Positions 1-5,270 of a DNA stretch of 9,037 nucleotides are shown in pieces. Within the stretch, counting starts at the first letter, position 1. The number at the start of each line of letters is the position of its first letter. The stretch covers positions 1 through 9,037 of the forward strand of contig CAZFJW010000049.1 in assembly GCA_964519355.1 (NCBI GenBank), read 5' to 3'. Under the pieces are notes generated by a model. That model ran no database searches. It had not been told where the DNA came from and saw only the letters and a list, made by a program, of their open reading frames with translations. The position numbers and the translations under genes are program-made. The stretch comes from CAZBEA01 sp964519355. Lineage in GTDB: Bacteria; Patescibacteriota; Microgenomatia; Levybacterales; GWA1-39-11.

Positions 1-363
1 GTGATGTATTTTGCTCAGACTGGAACGCTCATAAAACGTGATTATACTCCACTTGTTGATGCACTCAATAAAAAAGGGGTTGTATACTATGCTTCATTTA
101 AATGTAACAATTGCAAGAGACAAGAAAAGTTATTGGGAGAGGCCTACAAGCTTTTTAATCATGTAGAATGCCATCCTGAAGGGCCAGGTGGCAATCCTGA
201 ATTGTGTCTTCAGAAAAAGATTGATCATACACCAACCTTTCTTATCGAAAAAGATGGGATTGAAATTGAAAGGAAAGTAGGACTACAATCAATTGAGGAG
301 CTTTCAAGTCTTGCAGGAATTAAGAAAGAAGACGCGGAGGCAAAAGGTTCTCAGCCAAAATAA
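1..363 (+). CDS. Thioredoxin-like protein (probably 5'-truncated by the window edge)
   Basis: The protein reads as a thioredoxin-fold domain. It has a CxxC redox pair at C35/C38 in 'YASFKCNNCKRQ', an 'ECHPEGPGG..ELC' segment with two further cysteines (C57, C69), and a probable cis-proline loop, 'HTPTF', at P78. This layout resembles the thioredoxin domain attached to, or working with, bacterial VKOR/DsbA-type disulfide proteins ('YGAxWCPHC ... ECxP..... TP'). The GTG at base 1 is followed by an ATG at base 4. The frame is open to the window edge and the domain seems to lack the usual N-terminal membrane anchor, so the real start probably lies upstream and these residues would be internal. 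It ends 3 bases before the CcdA-like gene, which suggests an operon and an extracytoplasmic thiol partner for that carrier. The redox fold is fairly certain; the location and substrate are inferred. Confidence 0.7.
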   Translation: MMYFAQTGTLIKRDYTPLVDALNKKGVVYYASFKCNNCKRQEKLLGEAYKLFNHVECHPEGPGGNPELCLQKKIDHTPTFLIEKDGIEIERKVGLQSIEELSSLAGIKKEDAEAKGSQPK

Positions 364-366
364 TCT

Positions 367-1086
367 ATGAGCGCAGATAATTTAACACTACCAATTATTA
401 TTGCAGCAGCTGCGCTGGATAGTATTAATCCATGCGTTTTTGGAGTCCTCATTTTTCTTATAGCTTTTATGACGAAAGTCTTTAAGAGTCACCAGAAAAT
501 GTTGCTCTTTGGGCTTCTTTATTCCGCGATTGTATATCTCACATATCTACTGTTAGGTTTCGGAATTCTGAAAGTGGCAATTGATGCTGGGCTTGCAACG
601 ACATTCTATTGGGGAGCGGCTCTTATCGCAATAGTTGCGGGACTTTTGGAAATTAAAGATTACTTTTGGTATGGGAAGGGGTTTTCTCTTCAGATGATAC
701 CCGGTGGTTCGCAGCGTATAAAAATGTATACCAATAAAATCGCAAAGCTTGAAACTAAAAACCCGCTACTTCTTATATTCACAACTGCATTGCTGGGGGT
801 ATTTGTTGTAATTGTTGAGCTTCCTTGTACCGGGGCGCCATATTTGGCGATTTTAGGTCTTCTTTCAAAAGGAGCAGTTGCAACAGCTGTGCCAATGCTT
901 CTTCTCTATAATTTTATTTTTATTCTTCCTTTGTTCTTTATTATTGGCATCGCATACTTCGGAACTTCATCAAAGAAGCTAGAGGGATGGAGAAAAGAGC
1001 ACAGGGGGCTCATGCGTCTCGGTGTTGGAATATTCTTACTTGCTCTCGGATTCTACATGATTTATTCCCTCAATCCTATATTCTAA
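367..1086 (+). CDS. CcdA/DsbD-like cytochrome c biogenesis-type transmembrane electron carrier
   Basis: This 239-residue protein is almost entirely hydrophobic, with about six membrane segments (roughly 8-35, 46-70, 78-96, 135-165, 171-197 and 213-234). Two conserved Pro-Cys sites mark the family: 'SINPCVFG' (C23) in the first segment and 'ELPCTGAP' (C154) in the fourth. In CcdA and the DsbD core, this intramembrane cysteine pair relays electrons from cytoplasmic thioredoxin to extracytoplasmic thiol proteins. The gene follows the thioredoxin-like gene by 3 bases, so the two probably form one relay. No cytochrome c (CxxCH) protein is encoded in the window, so the relay more likely serves disulfide reduction or metal-site maturation than haem attachment. 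No Shine-Dalgarno precedes the ATG, and translation probably depends on coupling to the upstream gene. The symbol is left blank because ccdA and dsbD-type proteins cannot be separated from sequence alone. Confidence 0.82.
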   Translation: MSADNLTLPIIIAAAALDSINPCVFGVLIFLIAFMTKVFKSHQKMLLFGLLYSAIVYLTYLLLGFGILKVAIDAGLATTFYWGAALIAIVAGLLEIKDYFWYGKGFSLQMIPGGSQRIKMYTNKIAKLETKNPLLLIFTTALLGVFVVIVELPCTGAPYLAILGLLSKGAVATAVPMLLLYNFIFILPLFFIIGIAYFGTSSKKLEGWRKEHRGLMRLGVGIFLLALGFYMIYSLNPIF

Positions 1087-1130
1087 GCGCCTCTGTAAAT
1101 TGTCTTTTTTGATGATATAAAAAGATCGGG

Positions 1131-1158
1131 TTGTTTTATTTCATTCAAGTGATATTAT
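1131..1158 (+). promoter_or_regulatory. Candidate promoter for the pyrF-pyrE pair
   Basis: A TTGTTT -35-like hexamer (1131-1136) and a TATTAT -10-like hexamer (1153-1158) are 16 bases apart in the 94-base gap before pyrF. Transcription would start near 1165, leaving a leader of about 16 bases without a Shine-Dalgarno. A second AT-rich hexamer (TATATT, 1158-1163) overlaps it, so the exact -10 is uncertain in this AT-rich stretch. Confidence 0.35.
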
Positions 1159-1180
1159 ATATTCAATTCTGTCCGTAATT

Positions 1181-2221
1181 ATGTCACATCAGTCTGAATC
1201 AGCACCTATTACAGAAGCCTTTACTCCTAAATCTCCATTTGTTGAATCACTCGAGTCACGCTGGGCTCAGGACAAATTTGTATGTGTTGGCCTTGATCCA
1301 GATCCCGCTAAATTGCCGCAAAGTGTTCTTTCTTCTACTGAGCGAATGGGAGATAGTCTATTTAGATTCAACAGAGAAATTGTTGATGCAACCGGAGGTG
1401 TTGCAGGATTTTACAAACCAAATATCGCGTTTTATGAGAGATTTGGCGCTCAGGGTCTGCAGGCGTTTGGAAATACTATCGAATATATTCATTCTAAATT
1501 TCCTGGAGTTCCAGTAATTGGAGATGTGAAAAGAGCTGATATTGGCAATACCAACATTGGTTACGCTGCCTCATTGTTTGATGAATTTGGGGTTGATGCT
1601 GTTACTGTAAATGGGTATTTTGGAGAAGAAGCAATGCAGCCTTTTTTGGAAAGGACCGACAAAGGAATTATTGTCTTGGCCAGAACATCAAACAAAGGTG
1701 CAAGGGAATTTCAGAACCAGGAATTTTTCTTAACTGATGAGGAATTATTTGAACTAAGCAATGGTCCTGCAGGAAAAACAGAATCAGAAGCATTAAGGGT
1801 ACTTGAGACTGTAAAAATGTTTAAGGGTGATTTTGCAGAACTATTGGGTAAGGAGATTAAACCTGAAGACTTTGTTGATTACACGAAAGTTCCACTTTTT
1901 CTTGACGTTGCAATGAGAGTTGCAAATCACTGGAATAAGAATGGGAATTGTGCAGTAGTGGCAGGAGCGACAGCACCTGCCGAATTGGGTCTTATTCGAA
2001 GAGCAGTTGGGGATCTCCCAATTCTTATTCCTGGTCTTGGTAGTCAGGGTGGAGATAGAGAAGCTACAGTTAAAAATGGTAAGGACTCTAGGGGATGGGG
2101 TATGATCATTAACTCATCAAGTGGAATCGTACATGCTTCAAGTGGAGAAGATTTTGCAGAAAGAGCACGAGAAGAAACAATCAAATTAACTCAAGGTATA
2201 AATGAATTAAGAGCTGCTTAA
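1181..2221 (+). CDS. pyrF: Orotidine-5'-phosphate decarboxylase (type 2 PyrF)
   Basis: It should catalyse decarboxylation of OMP to UMP, the last step of pyrimidine synthesis, in the cytoplasm. Type-2 family landmarks appear in order: 'CVGLDPDP' (35-42), 'FYKPNIAFYE' (77-86), the catalytic DxKxxD as D115/K117/D120 in 'GDVKRADIGNT', 'DAVTVNGYFG' (139-148), 'ARTSNKGA' (167-174), 'AGATAPAEL' (261-269) and the phosphate-binding 'IPGLGSQGGD' (283-292). At 346 residues it is longer than usual type-2 enzymes (about 270-310). The excess is a short N-terminal extension and roughly 50 extra residues between the RTSNKGA strand and 'LDVAMRVANHW' (about 183-238). The catalytic core looks intact. No Shine-Dalgarno precedes the ATG. 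The pyrE-like gene begins 2 bases after the stop, in another frame, so the pair is an operon rather than a fused UMP synthase. Confidence 0.93.
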   Translation: MSHQSESAPITEAFTPKSPFVESLESRWAQDKFVCVGLDPDPAKLPQSVLSSTERMGDSLFRFNREIVDATGGVAGFYKPNIAFYERFGAQGLQAFGNTIEYIHSKFPGVPVIGDVKRADIGNTNIGYAASLFDEFGVDAVTVNGYFGEEAMQPFLERTDKGIIVLARTSNKGAREFQNQEFFLTDEELFELSNGPAGKTESEALRVLETVKMFKGDFAELLGKEIKPEDFVDYTKVPLFLDVAMRVANHWNKNGNCAVVAGATAPAELGLIRRAVGDLPILIPGLGSQGGDREATVKNGKDSRGWGMIINSSSGIVHASSGEDFAERAREETIKLTQGINELRAA

Positions 2222-2223
2222 GA

Positions 2224-2994
2224 ATGGGAAACCTTCAAGAATCCCCAGTACCGTATAGAACTCCAGAGGGTTTAACGTATAACCAAGAAATTCTCGCCGG
2301 AATGTTATTTGATGTTCAAGTCCAAGGTCCGGCATATCGCCTACATTTTAACGAAGACGGCACACACAGAATGTATAAAGTAGACAATAGAATTACGAGT
2401 CCACTAGACTTTGCACAGCATCAAGAGGAGCATGCATTCAAACATCACGAAAAAAATCCCTATTCACCGCTAGCCCCTGTAAAAATTAATTTACGAAACC
2501 TGCCTTTTGAAGTCTTGGATCAAATTGGAACAGTATATTCTGAAATTCCTGAAAGTGGGATACTCCCAGATATTTGTACAGGAATTCCTGATGCTGGAAC
2601 TGCCTTGGCACGATCCTATTCAGACAAGTCAGAAATTCCACTTGAAGAAGTTTTTGTAAAAGAAGAAGATGAACAATCAAGAAGAATCGTTGCTAGCGGA
2701 GTATCTGGTGATGGAAAATTCTTGAGGATTATCGATGATACTGCAACTGGTGGCGAGTCTAAATTTGAAGCAATAGAAGCAGCTGAATCAATGGGATTTA
2801 GTGTTTCTGATATAACTGTATTAATAGATCGAGGTCAGGGTGCAAAAGAATTAATTGAATCACAGGGCTATTCGTATCGGTTTGCTTTTACGCTTATGCA
2901 GCTGCTTCAATTTGGACTTCGTACTCAAAGAATTTCTGAAGAGCAGTTTAATAAAGCTCAAAATTATTTATTAAGTCAAAAGCAGACGCAATGA
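2224..2994 (+). CDS. pyrE: Orotate phosphoribosyltransferase-like protein (PyrE family, divergent)
   Basis: The likely reaction is orotate plus PRPP giving OMP, which feeds the PyrF encoded just upstream. Support is the PRPP-binding motif 'RIIDDTATGGESK' (168-180, acidic pair D171/D172), the following 'EAIEAAESMGFSVSDITVLIDRGQGAKELIESQGY' type arrangement (182-216) and 'TLMQLLQF', all arranged as in OPRTases. The segment 'KINLRNLP' (87-94) fits the family's N-terminal orotate-side strand, and 'TGIPDAGTALA' (119-129) fits the central 'GiptaGiplA'. It has 256 residues against about 210 usually, with extra sequence around 40-80. Oddly, the catalytic-loop signature RKxxKxxG is degraded: around 'VKEEDEQSRR' (145-154) one lysine is kept (K146) but the second falls on D149. 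The protein is a phosphoribosyltransferase of this family with good confidence. Normal orotate activity is inferred mainly from the pairing with pyrF. Confidence 0.8.
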   Translation: MGNLQESPVPYRTPEGLTYNQEILAGMLFDVQVQGPAYRLHFNEDGTHRMYKVDNRITSPLDFAQHQEEHAFKHHEKNPYSPLAPVKINLRNLPFEVLDQIGTVYSEIPESGILPDICTGIPDAGTALARSYSDKSEIPLEEVFVKEEDEQSRRIVASGVSGDGKFLRIIDDTATGGESKFEAIEAAESMGFSVSDITVLIDRGQGAKELIESQGYSYRFAFTLMQLLQFGLRTQRISEEQFNKAQNYLLSQKQTQ

Positions 2995-3007
2995 TTTAAA
3001 AATCATA

Positions 3008-3037
3008 TTGACAAATACCCCTGGGGGGTATTAAGAT
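3008..3037 (+). promoter_or_regulatory. Promoter of the metal-response operon
   Basis: A perfect TTGACA -35 (3008-3013) and a TAAGAT -10-like hexamer (3032-3037) are 18 bases apart. Six bases separate the -10 from the ATG at 3044, so transcription should start at or next to the start codon, giving a leaderless message. The repressor operator fills the spacer, so bound repressor would block RNA polymerase directly. Confidence 0.7.
3014..3032 (+). promoter_or_regulatory. CsoR/RcnR-family operator palindrome
   Basis: AATACCCC (3014-3021), a 3-base centre TGG and GGGGTATT (3025-3032) form a perfect 8+8 inverted repeat. A/T-flanked palindromes with C-run and G-run half-sites are the known operator type of CsoR-family metal and thiol repressors. 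The site lies between the -35 and -10 and just upstream of a gene encoding such a repressor. Autoregulation is inferred from that arrangement. Confidence 0.83.
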
Positions 3038-3043
3038 ATATTC

Positions 3044-3322
3044 ATGATTCCTCTATTAAAAAAACGCTCATCACATAGAATTAAAATTATTCTAGGTCAG
3101 CTAAAAGGTATTGAAAAAATGATAGATGAAGAAAAATATTGCATTGATATTCTTACTCAATCTCTTGCAGTGCAAAAATCATTACGCTCTCTCAACCAAC
3201 TACTTTTGGAAAATCACCTAAAAACACACGTTGCCGAGAATATGTCGAAAGATAAAAGTGAAAGAGAAAAAACGATTGAAGAACTCTTGAAGTTATATTC
3301 ACTATCAGAAGTCAAAAAATGA
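3044..3322 (+). CDS. CsoR/RcnR-family metal-sensing transcriptional repressor
   Basis: A 92-residue all-helical protein of the CsoR family (DUF156), recognised by 'ILGQLKGIEKMIDEEKYCIDILTQ' style helices (16-39) and the 'LLLENHLKTHV' segment (53-63). Family metal ligands fall at C33, H58 and H62. Canonical copper CsoR has Cys-His-Cys at these places, whereas the Ni/Co sensor RcnR has Cys-His-His, so this protein matches the RcnR pattern at these three sites. RcnR's fourth ligand, an N-terminal His, has no clear counterpart; H11 lies elsewhere in the alignment. The family represses metal-export or metal-handling genes and releases DNA when metal binds. A matching operator lies in the promoter directly upstream. 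The stop codon overlaps an ATG (ATGA at 3319-3322), linking it to the next gene. Which metal it senses cannot be decided from sequence. Confidence 0.88.
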   Translation: MIPLLKKRSSHRIKIILGQLKGIEKMIDEEKYCIDILTQSLAVQKSLRSLNQLLLENHLKTHVAENMSKDKSEREKTIEELLKLYSLSEVKK

Positions 3323-3335
3323 TTAAAAATACTGT

Positions 3336-3346
3336 AAAGGAGGTGA
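3336..3346 (+). promoter_or_regulatory. Strong Shine-Dalgarno that sets the DUF305 gene start
   Basis: AAAGGAGGTGA is fully complementary to the usual 16S rRNA 3' tail, and GGAGG ends 8 bases before the ATG at 3352. This favours 3352 over the in-frame upstream ATG at 3319, which would place the site inside the coding region. No other gene start in the window has a comparable site. Confidence 0.85.
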
Positions 3347-3351
3347 AAGGT

Positions 3352-3738
3352 ATGGAAAAAAACACAACTATTATTGGTATTTTGGGGTTTATTCTTGGCG
3401 TGCTTCTCATGTTAGTTATTAATTCAAATTCAAAACCACAAATGGTTCATATGGATTCTGATGAAATGATGATGAGCAGTAATAAGGATGATTCGATGCA
3501 CGGAGCAATGAATATGATGACAGATGCATTAGCTGGTAAGACGGGAGATGACTTTGATAAAGCATTTTTATCTGAAATGATCGTACATCATGAGGGTGCA
3601 GTTGAAATGGCGGATCGAGCATTAAAAAATGCATCACATCAAGATTTGAAAGATATGGCAACTGCTATTATTGAGGCCCAAACAAAAGAAATTGAACAGA
3701 TGAAGCAGTGGCAGAATGAATGGGGATATGAAAAATAA
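3352..3738 (+). CDS. Membrane-anchored Met/His-rich DUF305 protein
   Basis: A 128-residue protein starting at the ATG served by the strong Shine-Dalgarno; an in-frame ATG at 3319 would add 11 residues. Residues 6-24 form one hydrophobic segment, either an anchor or a signal peptide with no obvious cleavage motif. A linker rich in Met, His and acidic residues follows (M31, H33, M34, M39-41, M49, H50, M53, M55, M56), a composition typical of extracytoplasmic Cu(I)/Ag(I) binding. The DUF305 helical domain covers about 66-122: 'FDKAFLSEMIVHHEGAVEMA' landmarks (68-87, HH at 79-80), then 'IIEAQTKEIEQMKQW' (106-120). DUF305 proteins are often found near metal-resistance genes, and the cyanobacterial CopM, a copper-binding protein, belongs here. 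A role in binding metal outside the membrane is inferred from this, from the residue content and from the upstream metal-sensing repressor. The 3' end overlaps the next gene. Confidence 0.85.
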   Translation: MEKNTTIIGILGFILGVLLMLVINSNSKPQMVHMDSDEMMMSSNKDDSMHGAMNMMTDALAGKTGDDFDKAFLSEMIVHHEGAVEMADRALKNASHQDLKDMATAIIEAQTKEIEQMKQWQNEWGYEK

Positions 3739-4336
3739 AAAAACCCTTTATACATGTCCAATGCATCCTGAAATTATAAAAGACCGTCCCGGGAAGTGTC
3801 CGAAATGCGGAGGAATGGAGCTTGTTCCTGTTGGTGATAACTTTAATAAGTCATTTCTTAAGACATATCGCCCACTTCTGATTATTTTTAGTTTGCTTTT
3901 GACTATTGTTGTGGTAGCCATGTTGAAAGATTGGCGCCTTGGGGTTTTTGATCTTTCTCACTCTATGGCATATTTTATGGCCGGTTTTTTCCTCACTTTC
4001 TCGGGGTTCAAGATGCTCGATCTGAATGGTGTTGCGGCCGGTTACGCGTCCTATGATTTGCTAGCAAAAAAATGGCACATTTACGGGTTTATATATCCTT
4101 TCATTGAATTTTTATTTGGATTGGGATATCTACTTGAAACAAATAATACAGTTTTCCATTCAATAGTATTAATTGTGATGATATTTAGTGGTCTTGGTGT
4201 CTTGATCAAACTTCTTAAGAAGGAAAAATTTCAATGTGTATGCCTTGGGACTGTTATTAAGGTGCCGTTAACAAAACTTACTTTAATTGAAGATTTGGGT
4301 ATGGCATTGATGGCACTTCTAATGCTGATAGTATAA
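3716..4336 (+). CDS. Heavy-metal-binding domain fused to a MauE/DoxX-like membrane protein
   Basis: Residues 11-38 are a heavy-metal-binding domain of the kind found on CopA/SilP-type ATPases and CusB: 'YTCPMHPEI' (C14, H17), then 'PGKCPKC' (C28, C31) and 'MELVPV'. One extra glycine appears, CGGM where CGM is usual. The rest holds about five membrane segments (52-70, 82-99, 122-140, 148-166, 188-206). 'FSGFKMLDLNG' (95-105) and 'QCVCLGTVIKVPLTKLTLIEDL' type features (173-194, C174/C176) resemble MauE/DoxX redox-associated membrane proteins. The CxC near the membrane may be redox-active or metal-binding. The first ATG overlaps the DUF305 gene by 23 bases; a second at 3728 would shorten the protein by 4 residues and is equally possible, since neither has a Shine-Dalgarno. 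It is the last gene of the repressor-led operon and may move or sense metal at the membrane, but no transport activity is established by its sequence. Confidence 0.78.
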   Translation: MNGDMKNKKTLYTCPMHPEIIKDRPGKCPKCGGMELVPVGDNFNKSFLKTYRPLLIIFSLLLTIVVVAMLKDWRLGVFDLSHSMAYFMAGFFLTFSGFKMLDLNGVAAGYASYDLLAKKWHIYGFIYPFIEFLFGLGYLLETNNTVFHSIVLIVMIFSGLGVLIKLLKKEKFQCVCLGTVIKVPLTKLTLIEDLGMALMALLMLIV

Positions 4337-4341
4337 ATCAT

Positions 4342-4370
4342 TTGCGTTTCTCTAAAAATTTACGTATACA
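4342..4370 (+). promoter_or_regulatory. Candidate leaderless promoter before the 4377 gene
   Basis: TTGCGT (4342-4347) and TATACA (4365-4370) are 17 bases apart in the 40-base gap after the metal operon. Six bases separate the -10 from the ATG, so transcription would start at the start codon. The -35 matches the consensus at only three positions, so the call rests mainly on the -10 and its spacing. Confidence 0.4.
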
Positions 4371-4376
4371 TAAGTA

Positions 4377-5270
4377 ATGTTCCCTTTTTGGAAAAAAAAT
4401 CTTTCACAATACGAATTACTGCGTGATAAGTGGGCGACTCGACATCATGAAATTCAGAAAGCATTCCTTTCGCGTCACAAGAAATCAATCCGCTCGATTC
4501 TTCAAACTTCTAAAGAGATGACGCTAGGAGGTATGGCTGGGATGCTCTTGCTATCTACTCCTGTTGTTCTTGAACTTCCACAAAATTCAGTACTCCAAGA
4601 GCAGCAAGCGGAATTTGAGTCGGTGGACAAATCGCTTTTCCTAGTTGCTGATTTAGAAAGAGTTCTGCCAAAGGATTATCGGGTTTTGAATGGGAACCAA
4701 GAAAATGTAATTGAAGATATTTTAAATAGAGAATTTGGTATAAAAGTAAAAGCAGAACTTGAAAATAAAAGGCTTGAGCGGACATTTGGATATATTGGAG
4801 CGGAGCAGCATTTGATGCGCTATCCAGGAGATACTATCGATACTCATTTTGAGTCGCAAGAAGATTACTCGAAATTTCTATCTTCAGGTATGGCTCCAGG
4901 TAGAGGGGCATTTGGATATTTTGCAAGATCTAGAGCCGAGATGACACAGCAAGATGTTTTGGAGGAAAAATATTATATTGCTGTTCAAACATTTAGAGCC
5001 GATGGTTATAACCAAAGAACTCGTGAATATGTTGATTTTTTTAAGTACAGAAAAATGCTGGTAGTTAATCCAAAAAATGGCAAGGCAATTGTTGTAGTTA
5101 TAGGAGATGCGGGACCAGGAATCTCAACGGGCAAACATTTAGGCGGAAGTCCTGAAGTGATGCGTTATCTTGAGTCAAAGGATGGGAAACTGCGGGATGC
5201 TGTACTTTTTTTCTTTCTTGATGACCCTGATAATAAAGTTGCTCTTGGGCCGCTCGAACAAAAATTATGA
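4377..5270 (+). CDS. Membrane-anchored protein of an unnamed conserved-looking family
   Basis: I cannot assign a function. The 297-residue protein starts with a basic, probably cytoplasmic helix (1-46) and then has one hydrophobic segment (about 48-64), so the bulk is likely outside the membrane. The C-terminal half looks like a compact domain: 'GRGAFGYFARSR' (175-186), 'EKYYIAVQTF' (197-206), 'FFKYRKMLVVNPKNGKAIVVVIGDAGPG' type strands (221-248), 'TGKHLGGSPEVM' (251-262), then 'AVLFFFLDDPDNKVALGP' (275-292). The Gly/Pro/Asp-rich DAGPG..TGKHLGGSPEVM stretch looks like a conserved active or binding site, and the alternating strands suggest a beta-barrel such as a double-psi barrel; that is a guess. 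The middle region (70-170) is helical and polar. The gene ends with tandem TGA stops, and the first overlaps the next gene's ATG by 4 bases. It has no Shine-Dalgarno; its probable promoter gives a leaderless message. Confidence 0.7.
   Translation: MFPFWKKNLSQYELLRDKWATRHHEIQKAFLSRHKKSIRSILQTSKEMTLGGMAGMLLLSTPVVLELPQNSVLQEQQAEFESVDKSLFLVADLERVLPKDYRVLNGNQENVIEDILNREFGIKVKAELENKRLERTFGYIGAEQHLMRYPGDTIDTHFESQEDYSKFLSSGMAPGRGAFGYFARSRAEMTQQDVLEEKYYIAVQTFRADGYNQRTREYVDFFKYRKMLVVNPKNGKAIVVVIGDAGPGISTGKHLGGSPEVMRYLESKDGKLRDAVLFFFLDDPDNKVALGPLEQKL

Noticed and set aside
1103..1125. A 7-bp inverted repeat (TCTTTTT / AAAAAGA) after the CcdA-like gene, as a terminator.
   Set aside because: The stem is almost all A-T with a 9-base loop, and no U-run follows the 3' arm. 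Such repeats are common by chance in AT-rich spacers.
1181..2994. A single UMP synthase gene broken by a frameshift between its PyrF and PyrE parts.
   Set aside because: Each protein has complete ends, a clean TAA separates them, and the second has its own ATG 2 bases later. Separate genes are the simpler reading.
2991..3006. A near-perfect AT-rich palindrome (ATGATT..AATCAT) across the pyrE-like stop codon, as a terminator or second operator.
   Set aside because: The stem is only 6 bp with a 4-base loop and no U-run. It lacks the C/G runs of the real operator and lies upstream of the -35.
3311..3354. Programmed -1 frameshift at the A-run before the repressor's stop, which would fuse it to the DUF305 protein.
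   Set aside because: The frames are compatible, but the DUF305 gene has its own strong Shine-Dalgarno and start. A fusion would place a DNA-binding repressor in front of a membrane anchor. A simple ATGA overlap explains the arrangement.
3419..3661. Open frame on the minus strand inside the DUF305 gene.
   Set aside because: It has no recognisable domain or ribosome site and overlaps a well-supported gene completely. The same applies to the other antisense or out-of-frame openings, such as 6058-6288 and 8024-8269 on the minus strand.
3008..4336. The metal cassette as part of a mobile element.
   Set aside because: No transposase, integrase, terminal repeats or target duplication are visible around it, and base composition does not clearly change at its edges.
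2992..5270. Alternative genetic code with TGA read as glycine.
   Set aside because: TGA ends the pyrE-like, repressor and 4377-5270 genes at sensible domain ends, followed by promoters or new starts, and no well-supported gene needs TGA read through.
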